NCBI RefSeq assembly: GCF_001192795.1
Contig: NZ_DF968181.1
Coordinates: 983,101-1,047,100, forward strand
DNA: 64,000 nucleotides
From: Flexilinea flocculi
GTDB taxonomy: Bacteria > Chloroflexota > Anaerolineae > Anaerolineales > Anaerolineaceae
Reading direction: 5' to 3'
The position numbers and the translations under genes were made by a program. The first letter of the stretch is position 1, and every line of letters begins with the position of its first letter. This document shows positions 47,607 through 56,100 of the stretch, one piece after another. The notes below the pieces were generated by a model, which saw nothing but the letters and a program-made list of their open reading frames with translations, had not been told where the DNA came from and made no database searches.

Positions 47607-48701
47607 TCATTGAGCCAATTTTCCTGCGATAAACATCAATGCCTTTTTCTGGCTTTCTCTATCAAGATTATTAAGGAAGACCTCAAGCTCATCACCCGGC
47701 GTGGACGTCGCCTTCCCTGACAGCCCGGCAATACGCTCTTGAACATCAGAAGAAAGCATAGGAGCGTAAGTGCTGTCAGTGATCTCGATACTCTCGTGCA
47801 TCAGGTTCATGGAAACCGCTTTGTAATCCGCCATAGTCTGGGCATGAAGTAACCCGTAGACGGCGTGTCCATGCCGGAATTTGTGTGGTGATTTGAAATC
47901 AAGGTTTGCTATGGAAAACAACAACTCCAGGCGTTTTTGAAGCGCCTGAGAACGTGTCTTTCCAGGTTCATCCTGGGAAAGAAACTGATCTCCCCAGGAA
48001 TGCGCGATCGGTGCATACCAGTGACTTGAACCTGGAAGTGACTTTCGAACAATAGCATCCCACTGGCGGACTGGCGCAAGAATATCCGGAATGTTCAATA
48101 GGAAAGTAGTCGCCTTCTTTCCATTCTTGGTATGAACGCCCAGTTCTGGCCATTGGCGAAGTCTGAGATTATCAAGATCAACAGCTTCTATTGGTAATGT
48201 AGTAAAAGCGCTGGCACGCATGCCTGAAAGGAAGAGCATGGCAGCAGCTGCCTTGTCGCGTAATAAGGCCAGGTTATTTTCGGGTACAGGGGTATTGATT
48301 AATTTTTGTACCTCATCCAGAGAAACAAAAACATTCTCCGAAGATAACTGCGGTTGGCGAGGTCGGCGCAAAGTATCAATCCACGAAATAGGAAGATTGT
48401 TCATTTCACGAGGATATGTAACCTTCGCCCAACGGAAAAAGCGTTTACTTGAGTCAATGATCTTCTTTTGGGATGCGCTGGCCAGGGTTCCTTTTCCCTC
48501 CTTACCTGGTAATGAAGCCAGATAGGACGGTAGGGTCGGGCGAATCGTCTGCGCCTGGCGGAAATTCTGATCGTCCGCCCAAAGCAGTAGATGACGCAAA
48601 TAGAATCGATAGCGTTCAACGGAGGCTTGGTTCAACTGCAGAACTTCCTCGAGGTACTTGAGATGTTCTTTGACTTTAAGATAGTTCTGGCGTTCGATCA
48701 C
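47607..48701 (-). CDS. Second tyrosine recombinase-family protein
   Basis: A 364-residue phage-integrase-type protein. The core-binding domain includes NQASVERYRFYLRHLLLWADDQ. The catalytic half has Arg in LSGMRASAFTTLPIEAVDL, His-x-x-Arg in SPHKFRHGHAVYGL, His in LMHESIEITDSTYAPM and the final Tyr there. The loop is longer than in XerC and the family is divergent from the neighbouring recombinase. A GTG at 48701 with GGAG six bases upstream is the likely start; an upstream GTG at 48740 is possible. Its first codons overlap the HTH gene upstream, so the two are co-transcribed and the HTH protein may guide or control the recombinase. Confidence 0.85.
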   Translation of the reverse strand: MIERQNYLKVKEHLKYLEEVLQLNQASVERYRFYLRHLLLWADDQNFRQAQTIRPTLPSYLASLPGKEGKGTLASASQKKIIDSSKRFFRWAKVTYPREMNNLPISWIDTLRRPRQPQLSSENVFVSLDEVQKLINTPVPENNLALLRDKAAAAMLFLSGMRASAFTTLPIEAVDLDNLRLRQWPELGVHTKNGKKATTFLLNIPDILAPVRQWDAIVRKSLPGSSHWYAPIAHSWGDQFLSQDEPGKTRSQALQKRLELLFSIANLDFKSPHKFRHGHAVYGLLHAQTMADYKAVSMNLMHESIEITDSTYAPMLSSDVQERIAGLSGKATSTPGDELEVFLNNLDRESQKKALMFIAGKLAQ

Positions 48702-49092
48702 GATGGGCTCCACGATTAATAACGGCTCCACAGTTTGCACATGTGCCCTTGATTAGGACAAGGTTTCCCTTGATTGGTTGAATCTGAGGAGAAAGTAATT
48801 TGGATGCCTGGTTACAACGCAAACAATAGGCTTCATCTTCGGTTAGCTTTTTAGCTGCTTTTGGCTTGCGTTGGTTGTTGACCCATCTGGCAAACTCTTC
48901 CCCGTTGATCCAGATCCTGTTACGGTTGTCTCTTTGGTGGGGAACATCTATCTGCAACCAATCCCGCAATGTGCTTTCAGCAATATCCAGTTCCTCGCAA
49001 ATTTCACGCGGGGTATACAACATCGGCAATAACCCTGGTGCTTTGATGATGACATTATGCGGTAATTTTGTCCGGTGAATTCTTACTTCCAT
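48676..49092 (-). CDS. HTH (MerR/excisionase-like) and zinc-ribbon DNA-binding protein
   Basis: A 138-residue protein. Residues about 25-75 form a winged HTH resembling helix-turn-helix excisionase domains: TPREICEELDIAESTLRDWLQ, then NRIWINGEEFARWVNNQR. The C-terminal half carries CLRC and CANC spaced like a zinc ribbon (about residues 91-94 and 120-123). AGGAG stands nine bases before the ATG. It overlaps the second recombinase gene. A recombination directionality factor or a local regulator is plausible; neither is proven. Confidence 0.78.
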   Translation of the reverse strand: MEVRIHRTKLPHNVIIKAPGLLPMLYTPREICEELDIAESTLRDWLQIDVPHQRDNRNRIWINGEEFARWVNNQRKPKAAKKLTEDEAYCLRCNQASKLLSPQIQPIKGNLVLIKGTCANCGAVINRGAHRDRTPELS

Positions 49093-49126
49093 CCAACGAT
49101 ACTCCTAAAAAATAGTGTTTTGTACT

Positions 49127-49621
49127 TTATCCATGCACCAGCAGATCATCCGACCCAAAATCGTTGACGGGATTTCCAAAGGATTGTTTGATCCGAAGGA
49201 TATCTTCTGGGATTACGCCGGCATCCTGATTTTCGCCTAAGCCCATGCGAATTTTTCCGATTGAGTCAGTCAATTGGTTGGCCAGTTTATTAGCGCGTTT
49301 GGCTTCGCGTCGAACGGTGTTCCAATCGCCAGTTGATTTTGGTGACGGTATCTCAGTCACATCGCTTGCCATCTGTGCAAACTCATCTTCATTTGTCATT
49401 ACCCTGTTTGCCATGCAGCGAGCTTCAAATCGTCTCAAACTGCTGTGAATCTCGTCTACTTGATCTTCAATATCAAGGGTTTCCAATTGTTCAAGCGGTA
49501 AATCCGAAAGCTGAGATACATACCCGAATAAGCGGGTTAAGTCATCTTGAATAGTTTCAAGCTGCGAGACAAGCCTGGTATTCTGCATTTTGACTGAATT
49601 TGTCAGTAAGCATGTGTTCAT
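49127..49621 (-). CDS. Hypothetical protein of the recombinase module
   Basis: A 164-residue soluble, mostly helical protein that I do not recognise. The N-terminal half (VSQLETIQDDLTRLFGYVSQL and on) and the middle (VRREAKRANKLANQLTDSI) look like coiled-coil helices. GGAAAGGA stands six bases before the ATG at 49621. It is 34 bases upstream of the HTH/zinc-ribbon gene on the same strand and is probably first in this three-gene unit, whose promoter should lie in the region around 49630-49730. Confidence 0.65.
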   Translation of the reverse strand: MNTCLLTNSVKMQNTRLVSQLETIQDDLTRLFGYVSQLSDLPLEQLETLDIEDQVDEIHSSLRRFEARCMANRVMTNEDEFAQMASDVTEIPSPKSTGDWNTVRREAKRANKLANQLTDSIGKIRMGLGENQDAGVIPEDILRIKQSFGNPVNDFGSDDLLVHG

Positions 49622-49685
49622 TAGCAATCCTTTCCAAAAGAGTTACGAGTAGGATAACACCCAGGCTGGGCTACCTCAATCTATT

Positions 49686-49725
49686 AATTTCGATAGGGTT
49701 AAGCACCCTGATACCTATCGAAATT
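49686..49725. promoter_or_regulatory. Perfect 12-bp inverted repeat, operator-like
   Basis: AATTTCGATAGG (49686-49697) and CCTATCGAAATT (49714-49725) are perfect complements separated by 16 bases. The element lies between two divergent transcription units, where a regulator of either could bind. No T-run follows closely on either strand. Confidence 0.6.
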
Positions 49726-49751
49726 GATATATAGATTTTTCCTTCTTCTAC

Positions 49752-49798
49752 TTGCACAATAAGATAATCTCGCCTATAATTTTACTGAACAAATGTTC
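49752..49798 (+). promoter_or_regulatory. Promoter with SOS-box-like palindrome
   Basis: TTGCAC (49752-49757), a 17-base spacer and TATAAT (49775-49780) form a near-consensus promoter. GAACAAATGTTC at 49787-49798 overlaps the expected start point. Its GAAC-N4-GTTC core matches the LexA box of Gram-positive-type SOS systems. The leader to the LuxR-type gene is about 190 bases; the rest of the 49628-49976 gap holds the short reading frame at 49928. Confidence 0.6.
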
Positions 49799-49927
49799 TA
49801 AAATAAGCCCTCAAATTTTCTACTGTTACCTCACTTGCGCATACGACTCTAGAATGACCAACTCCCACCTATACAATCAACTACAAGGTCCTCTCTGGAT
49901 AGATGCATGCTTGTTCAGGGGGGATTT

Positions 49928-50002
49928 ATGCGTTATGAGCCATTATTTCAGGTCAACTTAGGGGAGGATTTCTTCGATGCCATCCATCGTAGTTTTCAAT
50001 GA
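49928..50002 (+). CDS. Possible 24-residue upstream peptide overlapping the LuxR-type gene
   Basis: An ATG behind GGGGGGATTT opens a 24-codon frame (MRYEPLFQVNLGEDFF and on to HRSFQ) that ends 26 bases inside the LuxR-type gene in another frame. The strong ribosome site suggests it is translated. It might couple or limit translation of the regulator. It is too short to judge from composition. Confidence 0.35.
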   Translation: MRYEPLFQVNLGEDFFDAIHRSFQ

Positions 50003-50420
50003 CGAAGGGTCTGTTCTTTACCAAAATGTGTTCGACGATGTTCAGGATTTGGTAAAGATCATCCGGGATGGCAGAAATATATCTGATGGCACTTTGGAGG
50101 ATTGCCCACAAGTGCGGGTTAATGGCTTGATCGTTCTCACGGGGCAGCCACCTAAACCGAAAAGAGAAGCGCCGGCCTTATCAGAGCGGCAGATCAGCGT
50201 CTTACAACTACTTGCAAGAGCATATACGCCAGAACAAATAGCGCTAAAACTAGGGTTAACCGAAGCGACCATTCGATTACATATCAGTGCTTTGAAAAAG
50301 AAATTTGGAACAGATAGCCGTGACCAGATGATGGCGATGGCGGGTCAATTAGGATTGTGCGATACTTTTGAAACAAGCCCGGTCCATGATCAACAGGAGG
50401 AACAGGTACGGTCAAGATGA
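49977..50420 (+). CDS. LuxR-type HTH transcriptional regulator
   Basis: A 147-residue protein. The C-terminal LuxR/GerE HTH runs from about 68 to 127: LSERQISVLQLLARAYTPEQIALKLGLTEATIRLHISALKKKF, with the usual Glu/Arg and the recognition helix ATIRLHI. The N-terminal 60 residues (VVFNDEGSVLYQNVFDDVQDL) are not a standard receiver domain and lack the phospho-acceptor pattern. GGGGAGG lies nine bases before the ATG. It is the first plus-strand gene after the recombinase module and may be SOS-controlled, given the upstream box. Its targets are unknown; genes of this island are the obvious candidates. Confidence 0.85.
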   Translation: MPSIVVFNDEGSVLYQNVFDDVQDLVKIIRDGRNISDGTLEDCPQVRVNGLIVLTGQPPKPKREAPALSERQISVLQLLARAYTPEQIALKLGLTEATIRLHISALKKKFGTDSRDQMMAMAGQLGLCDTFETSPVHDQQEEQVRSR

Positions 50421-50444
50421 TCTGATGAAATGAAGGGGGATTCG

Positions 50445-50473
50445 TTGTCAGATTGAAGAAAATATTATATGAT
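50445..50473 (+). promoter_or_regulatory. Promoter of the small HTH gene
   Basis: TTGTCA (50445-50450), a 17-base spacer and TATGAT (50468-50473) form a good sigma-70-type promoter. The start codon of the next gene follows at 50530. Confidence 0.6.
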
Positions 50474-50529
50474 TAGAGGCGAACATATTTTTCATATTCC
50501 ACATCGTAATCCTTGAAAAGTAAAACTAC

Positions 50530-50946
50530 ATGTCCAACTTTCCGGCCTGGTTTAACAGAGCGTACAAACGATGGAGCCGATCCCAGGCGGGTGAGGAAGA
50601 TTTCATAGCATTTTGTGATCTATTAGGCTATCCACCTTCCAAGGTATTAGGCTGGTTACACGGCGAGTTTTTACCTGAAGGTTCAGAAATTCTGAGTATT
50701 GCAGGGACACTCGGAACAGAGGTTTATTCAACCCTTGGCCTTCCTGCAGTGGATCCTGAATTAATGAAGATTTATCATGCCTTCTCTCATTTGCATGGTG
50801 AGTTTCGAAGTCGTCTGGCTCAGGCACTTTGGGAAGCAGAAAATGAAATAAAAGAGAAGGGTATCTCAGCTGGTTCGCCGGATGCAGGGGGAATACTCAG
50901 TGCTTCATTTACCAAATGGGGTATTGCGCCAAACCCAAAGCAATAA
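50530..50946 (+). CDS. Small XRE-like helix-turn-helix protein
   Basis: A 138-residue protein. Residues about 25-75 (EDFIAFCDLLGYPPSKVLGWLHGEFLPEGSEILSIAGTLG) follow the pattern of phage-repressor-type HTH domains, with the final W-x-x-G and 'iA..lG' phrases. A helical C-terminal part follows (FRSRLAQALWEAENEIKEKG). No clear ribosome site precedes the ATG. It has its own promoter and is separated from the BREX operon by the operator region, so it may be an element-borne regulator of that operon. I cannot name its ligand or target. Confidence 0.7.
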   Translation: MSNFPAWFNRAYKRWSRSQAGEEDFIAFCDLLGYPPSKVLGWLHGEFLPEGSEILSIAGTLGTEVYSTLGLPAVDPELMKIYHAFSHLHGEFRSRLAQALWEAENEIKEKGISAGSPDAGGILSASFTKWGIAPNPKQ

Positions 50947-50970
50947 TCCTGATTTTCATAGCTTATTTGA

Positions 50971-51017
50971 TTAACAACTATCAATAATGAGTATATAATT
51001 TCTTTATACTCATTATT
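50971..51017 (+). promoter_or_regulatory. BREX operon promoter overlapped by a perfect 13-bp inverted repeat
   Basis: TTAACA (50971-50976), a 17-base spacer and TATAAT (50994-50999) form a strong promoter. AATAATGAGTATA (50983-50995) is perfectly complementary to TATACTCATTATT (51005-51017) with nine bases between. The repeat covers the -10 box and the start point, the usual position of a repressor operator. The first gene starts at 51038. Confidence 0.7.
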
Positions 51018-51037
51018 TTGATTTAAAAGAAGGTACT

Positions 51038-51262
51038 ATGGACGATTTTCCACAAGTACTAACGATTGAAGAAGCATCAAAATACCTTCGCATACCTCTA
51101 TCCACACTTTATAAACTTGCGCAGGATGGAAAAATACCATGCCAAAAAGTTGGAAGGCATTGGCGATTTAGAAAAGAAAGGATAGATAACTGGTTGGATG
51201 ATACGATAGCCAAATCAAAAAAACAAACTCCGATTAACAACGAGGAGCAACATGGATGTTGA
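51038..51262 (+). CDS. Excisionase-family helix-turn-helix DNA-binding protein
   Basis: A 74-residue protein made almost entirely of the 'DNA-binding domain, excisionase family' HTH: VLTIEEASKYLRIPLSTLYKLAQDGKIPCQKVGRHWRFRKERIDNWL. The Ser-Thr-Leu-Tyr recognition helix and the Gly-Arg-x-Trp-Arg wing are typical. AGAAGG precedes the ATG. It is the first gene of the BREX operon and overlaps the next gene by 11 bases. I infer an autoregulator that binds the palindrome over the promoter. Known BREX regulators (BrxR) are larger WYL-domain proteins, so this would be a different solution. An excision role with the recombinases is the alternative. Confidence 0.85.
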   Translation: MDDFPQVLTIEEASKYLRIPLSTLYKLAQDGKIPCQKVGRHWRFRKERIDNWLDDTIAKSKKQTPINNEEQHGC

Positions 51263-51761
51263 ATTAGTCGAAAGACTCGCAAAGTTAAGATTAATCATTG
51301 GGTATCTTGGGGAACGGGAACAGTTTGGTTGGTGGCAGAGTTCGTTTTTTACACAAGGAAGTAATGCTTTCCTTTCTCCGCTTTTTAGCAGAACGCAAGT
51401 CTTAGCTCAATGTAATGGCGTAACGCATGCCGCAGCTTTAGTGCATGACGAGCGTATTGGCATAGGTCATGTTTATCATCTATTTCGACTACCAGAAGAG
51501 ATTGAGCAAGGAATCCACCGATCGCTCCATGAGCCGGCTTTATTCCAATCAGTTCAAAAGAATATTACCAAATCAGAAATAGCTTTGGATTTCTTGCGCA
51601 AGTTAACTGGACCCCAATTACCAACTGAGGTCGGTCCAATCCGAGTTGGAAACATCGTGGCATTGCGCGATACAAATTCTTGGCAGAAAGTAGCCGGCGC
51701 ATACTTGTATGGTTTTGAACAAGATACCATGATCTGCCCCTATTTTTCAGATCCCTTATGA
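51252..51761 (+). CDS. brxE: BREX protein BrxE-like
   Basis: A 169-residue soluble protein. The opening LRLIIGYLGEREQFGWWQSSFF, the central VTHAAALVHDERIGIGHVYHLFRLPEEIEQG and the length agree with the BrxE family as I recall it. BrxE is a small protein of unknown biochemical role found in type 6 BREX loci. GAGGAG stands four bases before the ATG, and the stop overlaps the brxA start (ATGA). The position between the HTH gene and brxA matches that of brxE in type 6 loci. The identification is from memory of the family pattern; a profile search is needed to be certain. Confidence 0.65.
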   Translation: MDVELVERLAKLRLIIGYLGEREQFGWWQSSFFTQGSNAFLSPLFSRTQVLAQCNGVTHAAALVHDERIGIGHVYHLFRLPEEIEQGIHRSLHEPALFQSVQKNITKSEIALDFLRKLTGPQLPTEVGPIRVGNIVALRDTNSWQKVAGAYLYGFEQDTMICPYFSDPL

Positions 51762-52543
51762 CAACTACTTCCTACTCTTCAATGCTTAATGCCGGTATAG
51801 GTATGATAGATGCGACTCGCACAATGCTCAATTTGTGGCAGCCTGGGATGAGCGGTGTTGATCTTTATAAAGCTGCGCTAGAATCGGGATTGTTCCCCAA
51901 TATTACTGCGCGACGCCTACAGAACTTCATCAAGGAATGTTTCGGCCCCCGATATTTGGTGAATAAAGGCGGCCCATCGAAAATACTTAAAACAATTGAA
52001 TCTACTTTCTCAAGCCGAGAATTTAATCAATTACTGTTTATATACACTTGCCGTGAAAGTCGAATTCTTAATGATTTTGTTCGGGATGTATATTGGGGTG
52101 CATATAGTTCAGGTAGAGAAACAATTTCAAACGAAGATGCTCTTCTTTTTGTAATTCGAGCCAATCAAGATGGAAAAACTGTTAAACCATGGTCAGAAAT
52201 TACGCTGTCAAAAGTAGCTGGATACTTAACGGCTTCATGTGCTGATTTTGGTTTGCTCGAAAATGGACAAAGAAGTATCCGGAAAATACTACCATTTCGA
52301 ATTGAATCGAGATTGGGTATTCTGCTGGCCTATGATCTTCATTTTTCCGGTCATGGTGACAATAGCGTACTTAGCCATTCGGATTGGGGATTATTTGGTT
52401 TGGATCGAAGTGATGTATTGAATGAATTGAAACAGCTAGCCTTAAAAGGTTGGTTTATTATTCAATCCGCTGGAGATGTGACTCGAATAGGCTGGCAATA
52501 CCAGAGTATGGAGGAAGTAATCGATGCCCTCAATAAGAGATAA
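51758..52543 (+). CDS. brxA: BREX protein BrxA (DUF1819)
   Basis: A 261-residue protein of the DUF1819 family. The family's opening is recognisable: YSSMLNAGIGMIDATRTMLNLWQPGMS, followed by FPNITARRLQNFIKECFGPRYL. The rest is helical, with SWDDVL-like text absent and a C-terminal winged segment (LNELKQLALKGWFIIQSAGDVTRIGWQY). BrxA is known structurally as a small DNA-binding helical protein in type 1 BREX. It overlaps brxE by four bases and brxB by 20, so translation is coupled. Its exact part in host DNA methylation or phage exclusion is unresolved in the field. Confidence 0.88.
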   Translation: MTTTSYSSMLNAGIGMIDATRTMLNLWQPGMSGVDLYKAALESGLFPNITARRLQNFIKECFGPRYLVNKGGPSKILKTIESTFSSREFNQLLFIYTCRESRILNDFVRDVYWGAYSSGRETISNEDALLFVIRANQDGKTVKPWSEITLSKVAGYLTASCADFGLLENGQRSIRKILPFRIESRLGILLAYDLHFSGHGDNSVLSHSDWGLFGLDRSDVLNELKQLALKGWFIIQSAGDVTRIGWQYQSMEEVIDALNKR

Positions 52544-53096
52544 CTTCGACGAATTGATGGAACGTGTTCGATCTGGTCGAGAATTAGGACACGCCAGTTT
52601 TGAACCAATCTATTATTTAATTTTCCATCCCAAGGAAATTCTGGATGTGAAGAGGAGCCTGCCAGCCTGGATCGCAAAACTGCGCAATGATGGTTGGGAC
52701 GTTGAGCAGTTTTCTATCGCCCAGGAAATTCGTTCCATATTAGACAGTGCTCCGATGATGAAAATCTGGTTGACCGCGGATAAAAAATCGCCTCTCCAGT
52801 GGGATAAAGCCAATCAATCTTTGGCCAATGCCATTACAAATGGCTCGTTAAAAAGTCGATTAGAGAATAAGCTGGAACAGGTGAAAGGTAAAAAGAGCAC
52901 GATTATTCTTGTCACAGATCTCGAAGCACTTCATCCTTATACTCGCATTGGTGCAATCGAGAGTCAATTGTACGGAAAATTCTATGTGCCTACCGTGTTC
53001 TTTTACCCAGGTGAACGTACCGGAAAGACGCGATTGAAATTCCTGGGTTTTTATCCAGAAGATGGCAATTATCGCTCCGTTCATATCGGCGGCTAA
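52524..53096 (+). CDS. brxB: BREX protein BrxB (DUF1788)
   Basis: A 190-residue DUF1788 protein. Family features are IYYLIFHPKEILDVKRSLPAWIAKLRNDGWDV (about residues 28-60), TIILVTDLEALHPYTRIGAIES (about 118-140) and VPTVFFYPGERTGKTRLKFLGF (about 148-170), ending in Tyr-Arg-Ser. GGAGGAAG is placed six bases before the ATG. It overlaps brxA by 20 bases. BrxB is needed for methylation and defence in studied type 1 systems, but its biochemical function is not known. Confidence 0.92.
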   Translation: MPSIRDNFDELMERVRSGRELGHASFEPIYYLIFHPKEILDVKRSLPAWIAKLRNDGWDVEQFSIAQEIRSILDSAPMMKIWLTADKKSPLQWDKANQSLANAITNGSLKSRLENKLEQVKGKKSTIILVTDLEALHPYTRIGAIESQLYGKFYVPTVFFYPGERTGKTRLKFLGFYPEDGNYRSVHIGG

Positions 53097-53108
53097 AAAG
53101 GAGTGTCA

Positions 53109-56100
53109 GTGGCTATGCAGATCAAAACATTATTTGACCCATCAAAAGACATCTATCGCAACATCGAAAAGGTGATCACATATAACGCTTCGCAAGAAGT
53201 TCGTCTAAAAGCGGAAATCACCGAATACATTGTTACTGAAAGCATTGAAGATCAGTTCGAACGGTTGCTGACCAAAATGCAACAGGCGATGGATAGTGGC
53301 GGCGAGAATGAGGTAGGTGTATGGGTTTCTGGCTTCTACGGTTCTGGTAAGTCGTCCTTCACGAAATATCTTGGCTTAGCATTAGACCAGAGCGTGCAAA
53401 TTGAAGGGACGCGGTTCTTGAAATATTTACAAGACCGTATGAACAAACCCCAGACGAGAGCGTTGTTATCTACGGTGGCTAATCGCTTTCCGGCAGCGGT
53501 TGTTCTTCTCGATCTGGCAAGTGAAATGCTGGCCGGCGCAACGATGGAGGAAGTCTCAACTGTTCTTTATTATAAAGTTCTGCAGTGGGCTGGCTATTCG
53601 CGAAATCTAAAGGTAGCAGCATTTGAAAGACGGTTGAAAAAAGACAACCGTTATGAGGAGTTCACAAGCCGGATTCAAAACGACCTCGGTGTTTCCTGGA
53701 AAGAAGTTCAAAACGATCCTTTAGTGATTGACAGCTTAATCCCAGAAATTGCACACGATCTTTATCCCCAGTTATTCAAAACGGCCAGTGCCTTTAATAC
53801 CGAAACCACCGATTTCGTCCGTTTTGAAAATGAACGTGTCAAAGAAATGATTGATATTGTTCATGAGGCAACGGGAAAAGAATACATTGTTTTTATCATT
53901 GATGAAGTAGGTCAATATGTCAGCTCACGTCCAAACCTGATCTTGAATCTGGATGGGTTGGCAAAGAACCTGAAGAATATCGGCAACGGTAAAGTGTGGA
54001 TCCTCGGAACTGCACAGCAAACCCTTACCGAAGATGATCCACGCGCATCTTTAAACTCACCCGAATTGTATAAACTCAAGGATCGTTTTCCAATCCAGAT
54101 CGACCTTGAATCCAGCGATATCCGCGAAATTTGTTACCGCCGTTTATTGGGAAAATCACCGGATGGGGAAAAGACCCTTGGCGCAATCTTCGAAAAGCAT
54201 GGTCAGGAGTTACGATTTAATACCAAACTCGAAGATGCCAAATATTACGACGCAGACTTCGATAAGGTTACATTCACTAATCTCTATCCTTTTTTACCGG
54301 CCCATTTTGACATCTTGCTGCACCTTTTAGGCGCTCTGGCTAAATCTACAGGCGGAATTGGACTTCGTTCAGCTATTAAAGTGATCCAGGATATCCTGAT
54401 CGAAGGCCCGGATGGTCAACCACCTGTAGCGAATCAACCGACCGGTTGGTTGGCCACAACGGTTACATTATATGATGCGCTTGAAAAAGACATACGCCGC
54501 GCTGCCCCATCCATTCATAAAGCGGTTGCAAAGGCTCTCATTCGCTTCCCTGATTCGGCAATTCATCAGGAAATCGCCAAAACAGTAGCGATTCTTCAAA
54601 TATTGGGGAACATGCCAGTTACAGTCCAAAATATTGCGGGTCTTACTCATCCTACGGTTGATGCAGCATCGCGCCATGATGCAGTCGAATCGGCTGTCAA
54701 GGATCTCATCTCTGATGGATTTGTTCCTTTTGGTGAAAAAGATGGGAATCTGTGCTTTTTCAGCGAAAAGATTAATGATATCGATCAGGAACGGGCGCAA
54801 ATTCCCTTACGTTCGATTGAAACCCGGCGGATTCAAAATGAGGGGTTGCGAGAGGTGTTCAGCCCACTTCCCTCTGTCCGGCTGCACAACACTCTCTCCG
54901 TAACCTCCGGGTTGAAATCATCTACCGGGTCTATCCTGACGAATCTTGCCGGCGAGAAGGAAACGATTCAAACCGTGGTGGAATTAGTCGCTCCTGAGGA
55001 TTATGAGGGAGCCCGTACCCGCCTGGTTGAGGAATCTCGTCAGCGTAGTTCGCAATACACGATCTATTTATTGGGAAGAACGGTCAGCGAGATCAACGAT
55101 CTGGTATCCGAAATTTACAGAAGCCGTGAAATTGTTCAACGATATCGTAATGACCCAGATCAGGAAGTTAAGGAATATTGTTCAGCCCAGACCGACCGCG
55201 CAAATGTTTTATCCGGAGACTTGGAGCATTTGTTGAAAAACTGCTTAAGCCAGGGATCCTTTATCTTCCGCGGTCAGGTAACGGCAGCAGACAGCCTGGA
55301 TCATGACCTGGTTGAAGCGGCGAAAAAGCATTTAAGCACAGTGGCCGAACAAGTCTTTGATCGCTACAATGAGGCGCCCGTCAGAGCAGATACGAATATT
55401 GCCGAAAAATTCCTGAAAGCCGGCAATTTAAAAGCAATCGACTCCAACATCGATCCGCTCTCTCTCGTCCAGGTGGTGGGTGGAACGCCTCGCATCAATA
55501 CCAATCATAAAGCTCTGATCAGCATTCGAGACTTCATCGACCGCAATGGCTCAGTGGATGGGAAACGTCTGACCGATTATTTTACCGATGCGCCTTTTGG
55601 CTGGTCTCCAGATACCTTACGCTACCTGGTGGCAGCATTACTGGTCAACGGAGAAATCAAGCTTAAAATCTCCGGGCGGGAAATTAAAGTCAATGGTCAA
55701 CAGGCAATCGAAGGCCTGCGCACCAATAATTCATTCAAAACAGTGGGGATTTCACTTCGCGATGGACAGCTTCCACTCGAGGTGCTTGCACGCGCGGCAC
55801 AACGCCTGACCGATCTGACCGGTGAACCTACCATACCGCTGGAACAGGAAATCAGTAAATCAGCAGCGAAGCACTTTCCACAATTACAGTTGAAATACGG
55901 TCCCTTGGATTCAAAGTTGGAGAACCTGGGGCTGCCAGGTGTGGAGCGCATTCGTGAGCTCAATAAAGATCTGGCGGAGATTTTGGAAACCGATGCCTCA
56001 GATGTCCCGCAGCGATTGGGAAGCGAAGAATCCTCACTCTTTACGAGCCTCAAATGGGCAGCAGATGTAACCCTGGCGCTCAAAAACGGGCTAGAGGTGA

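Noticed and set aside
46678-47610. A long 310-codon frame on the minus strand opposite the first recombinase
   Set aside because: It is the mirror of a well-supported recombinase gene, has no family resemblance and no ribosome site.
53103-53108. GTG at 53103 as the start of brxC
   Set aside because: It lies inside the AAGGAG ribosome site; 53109 or 53115 leaves proper spacing.
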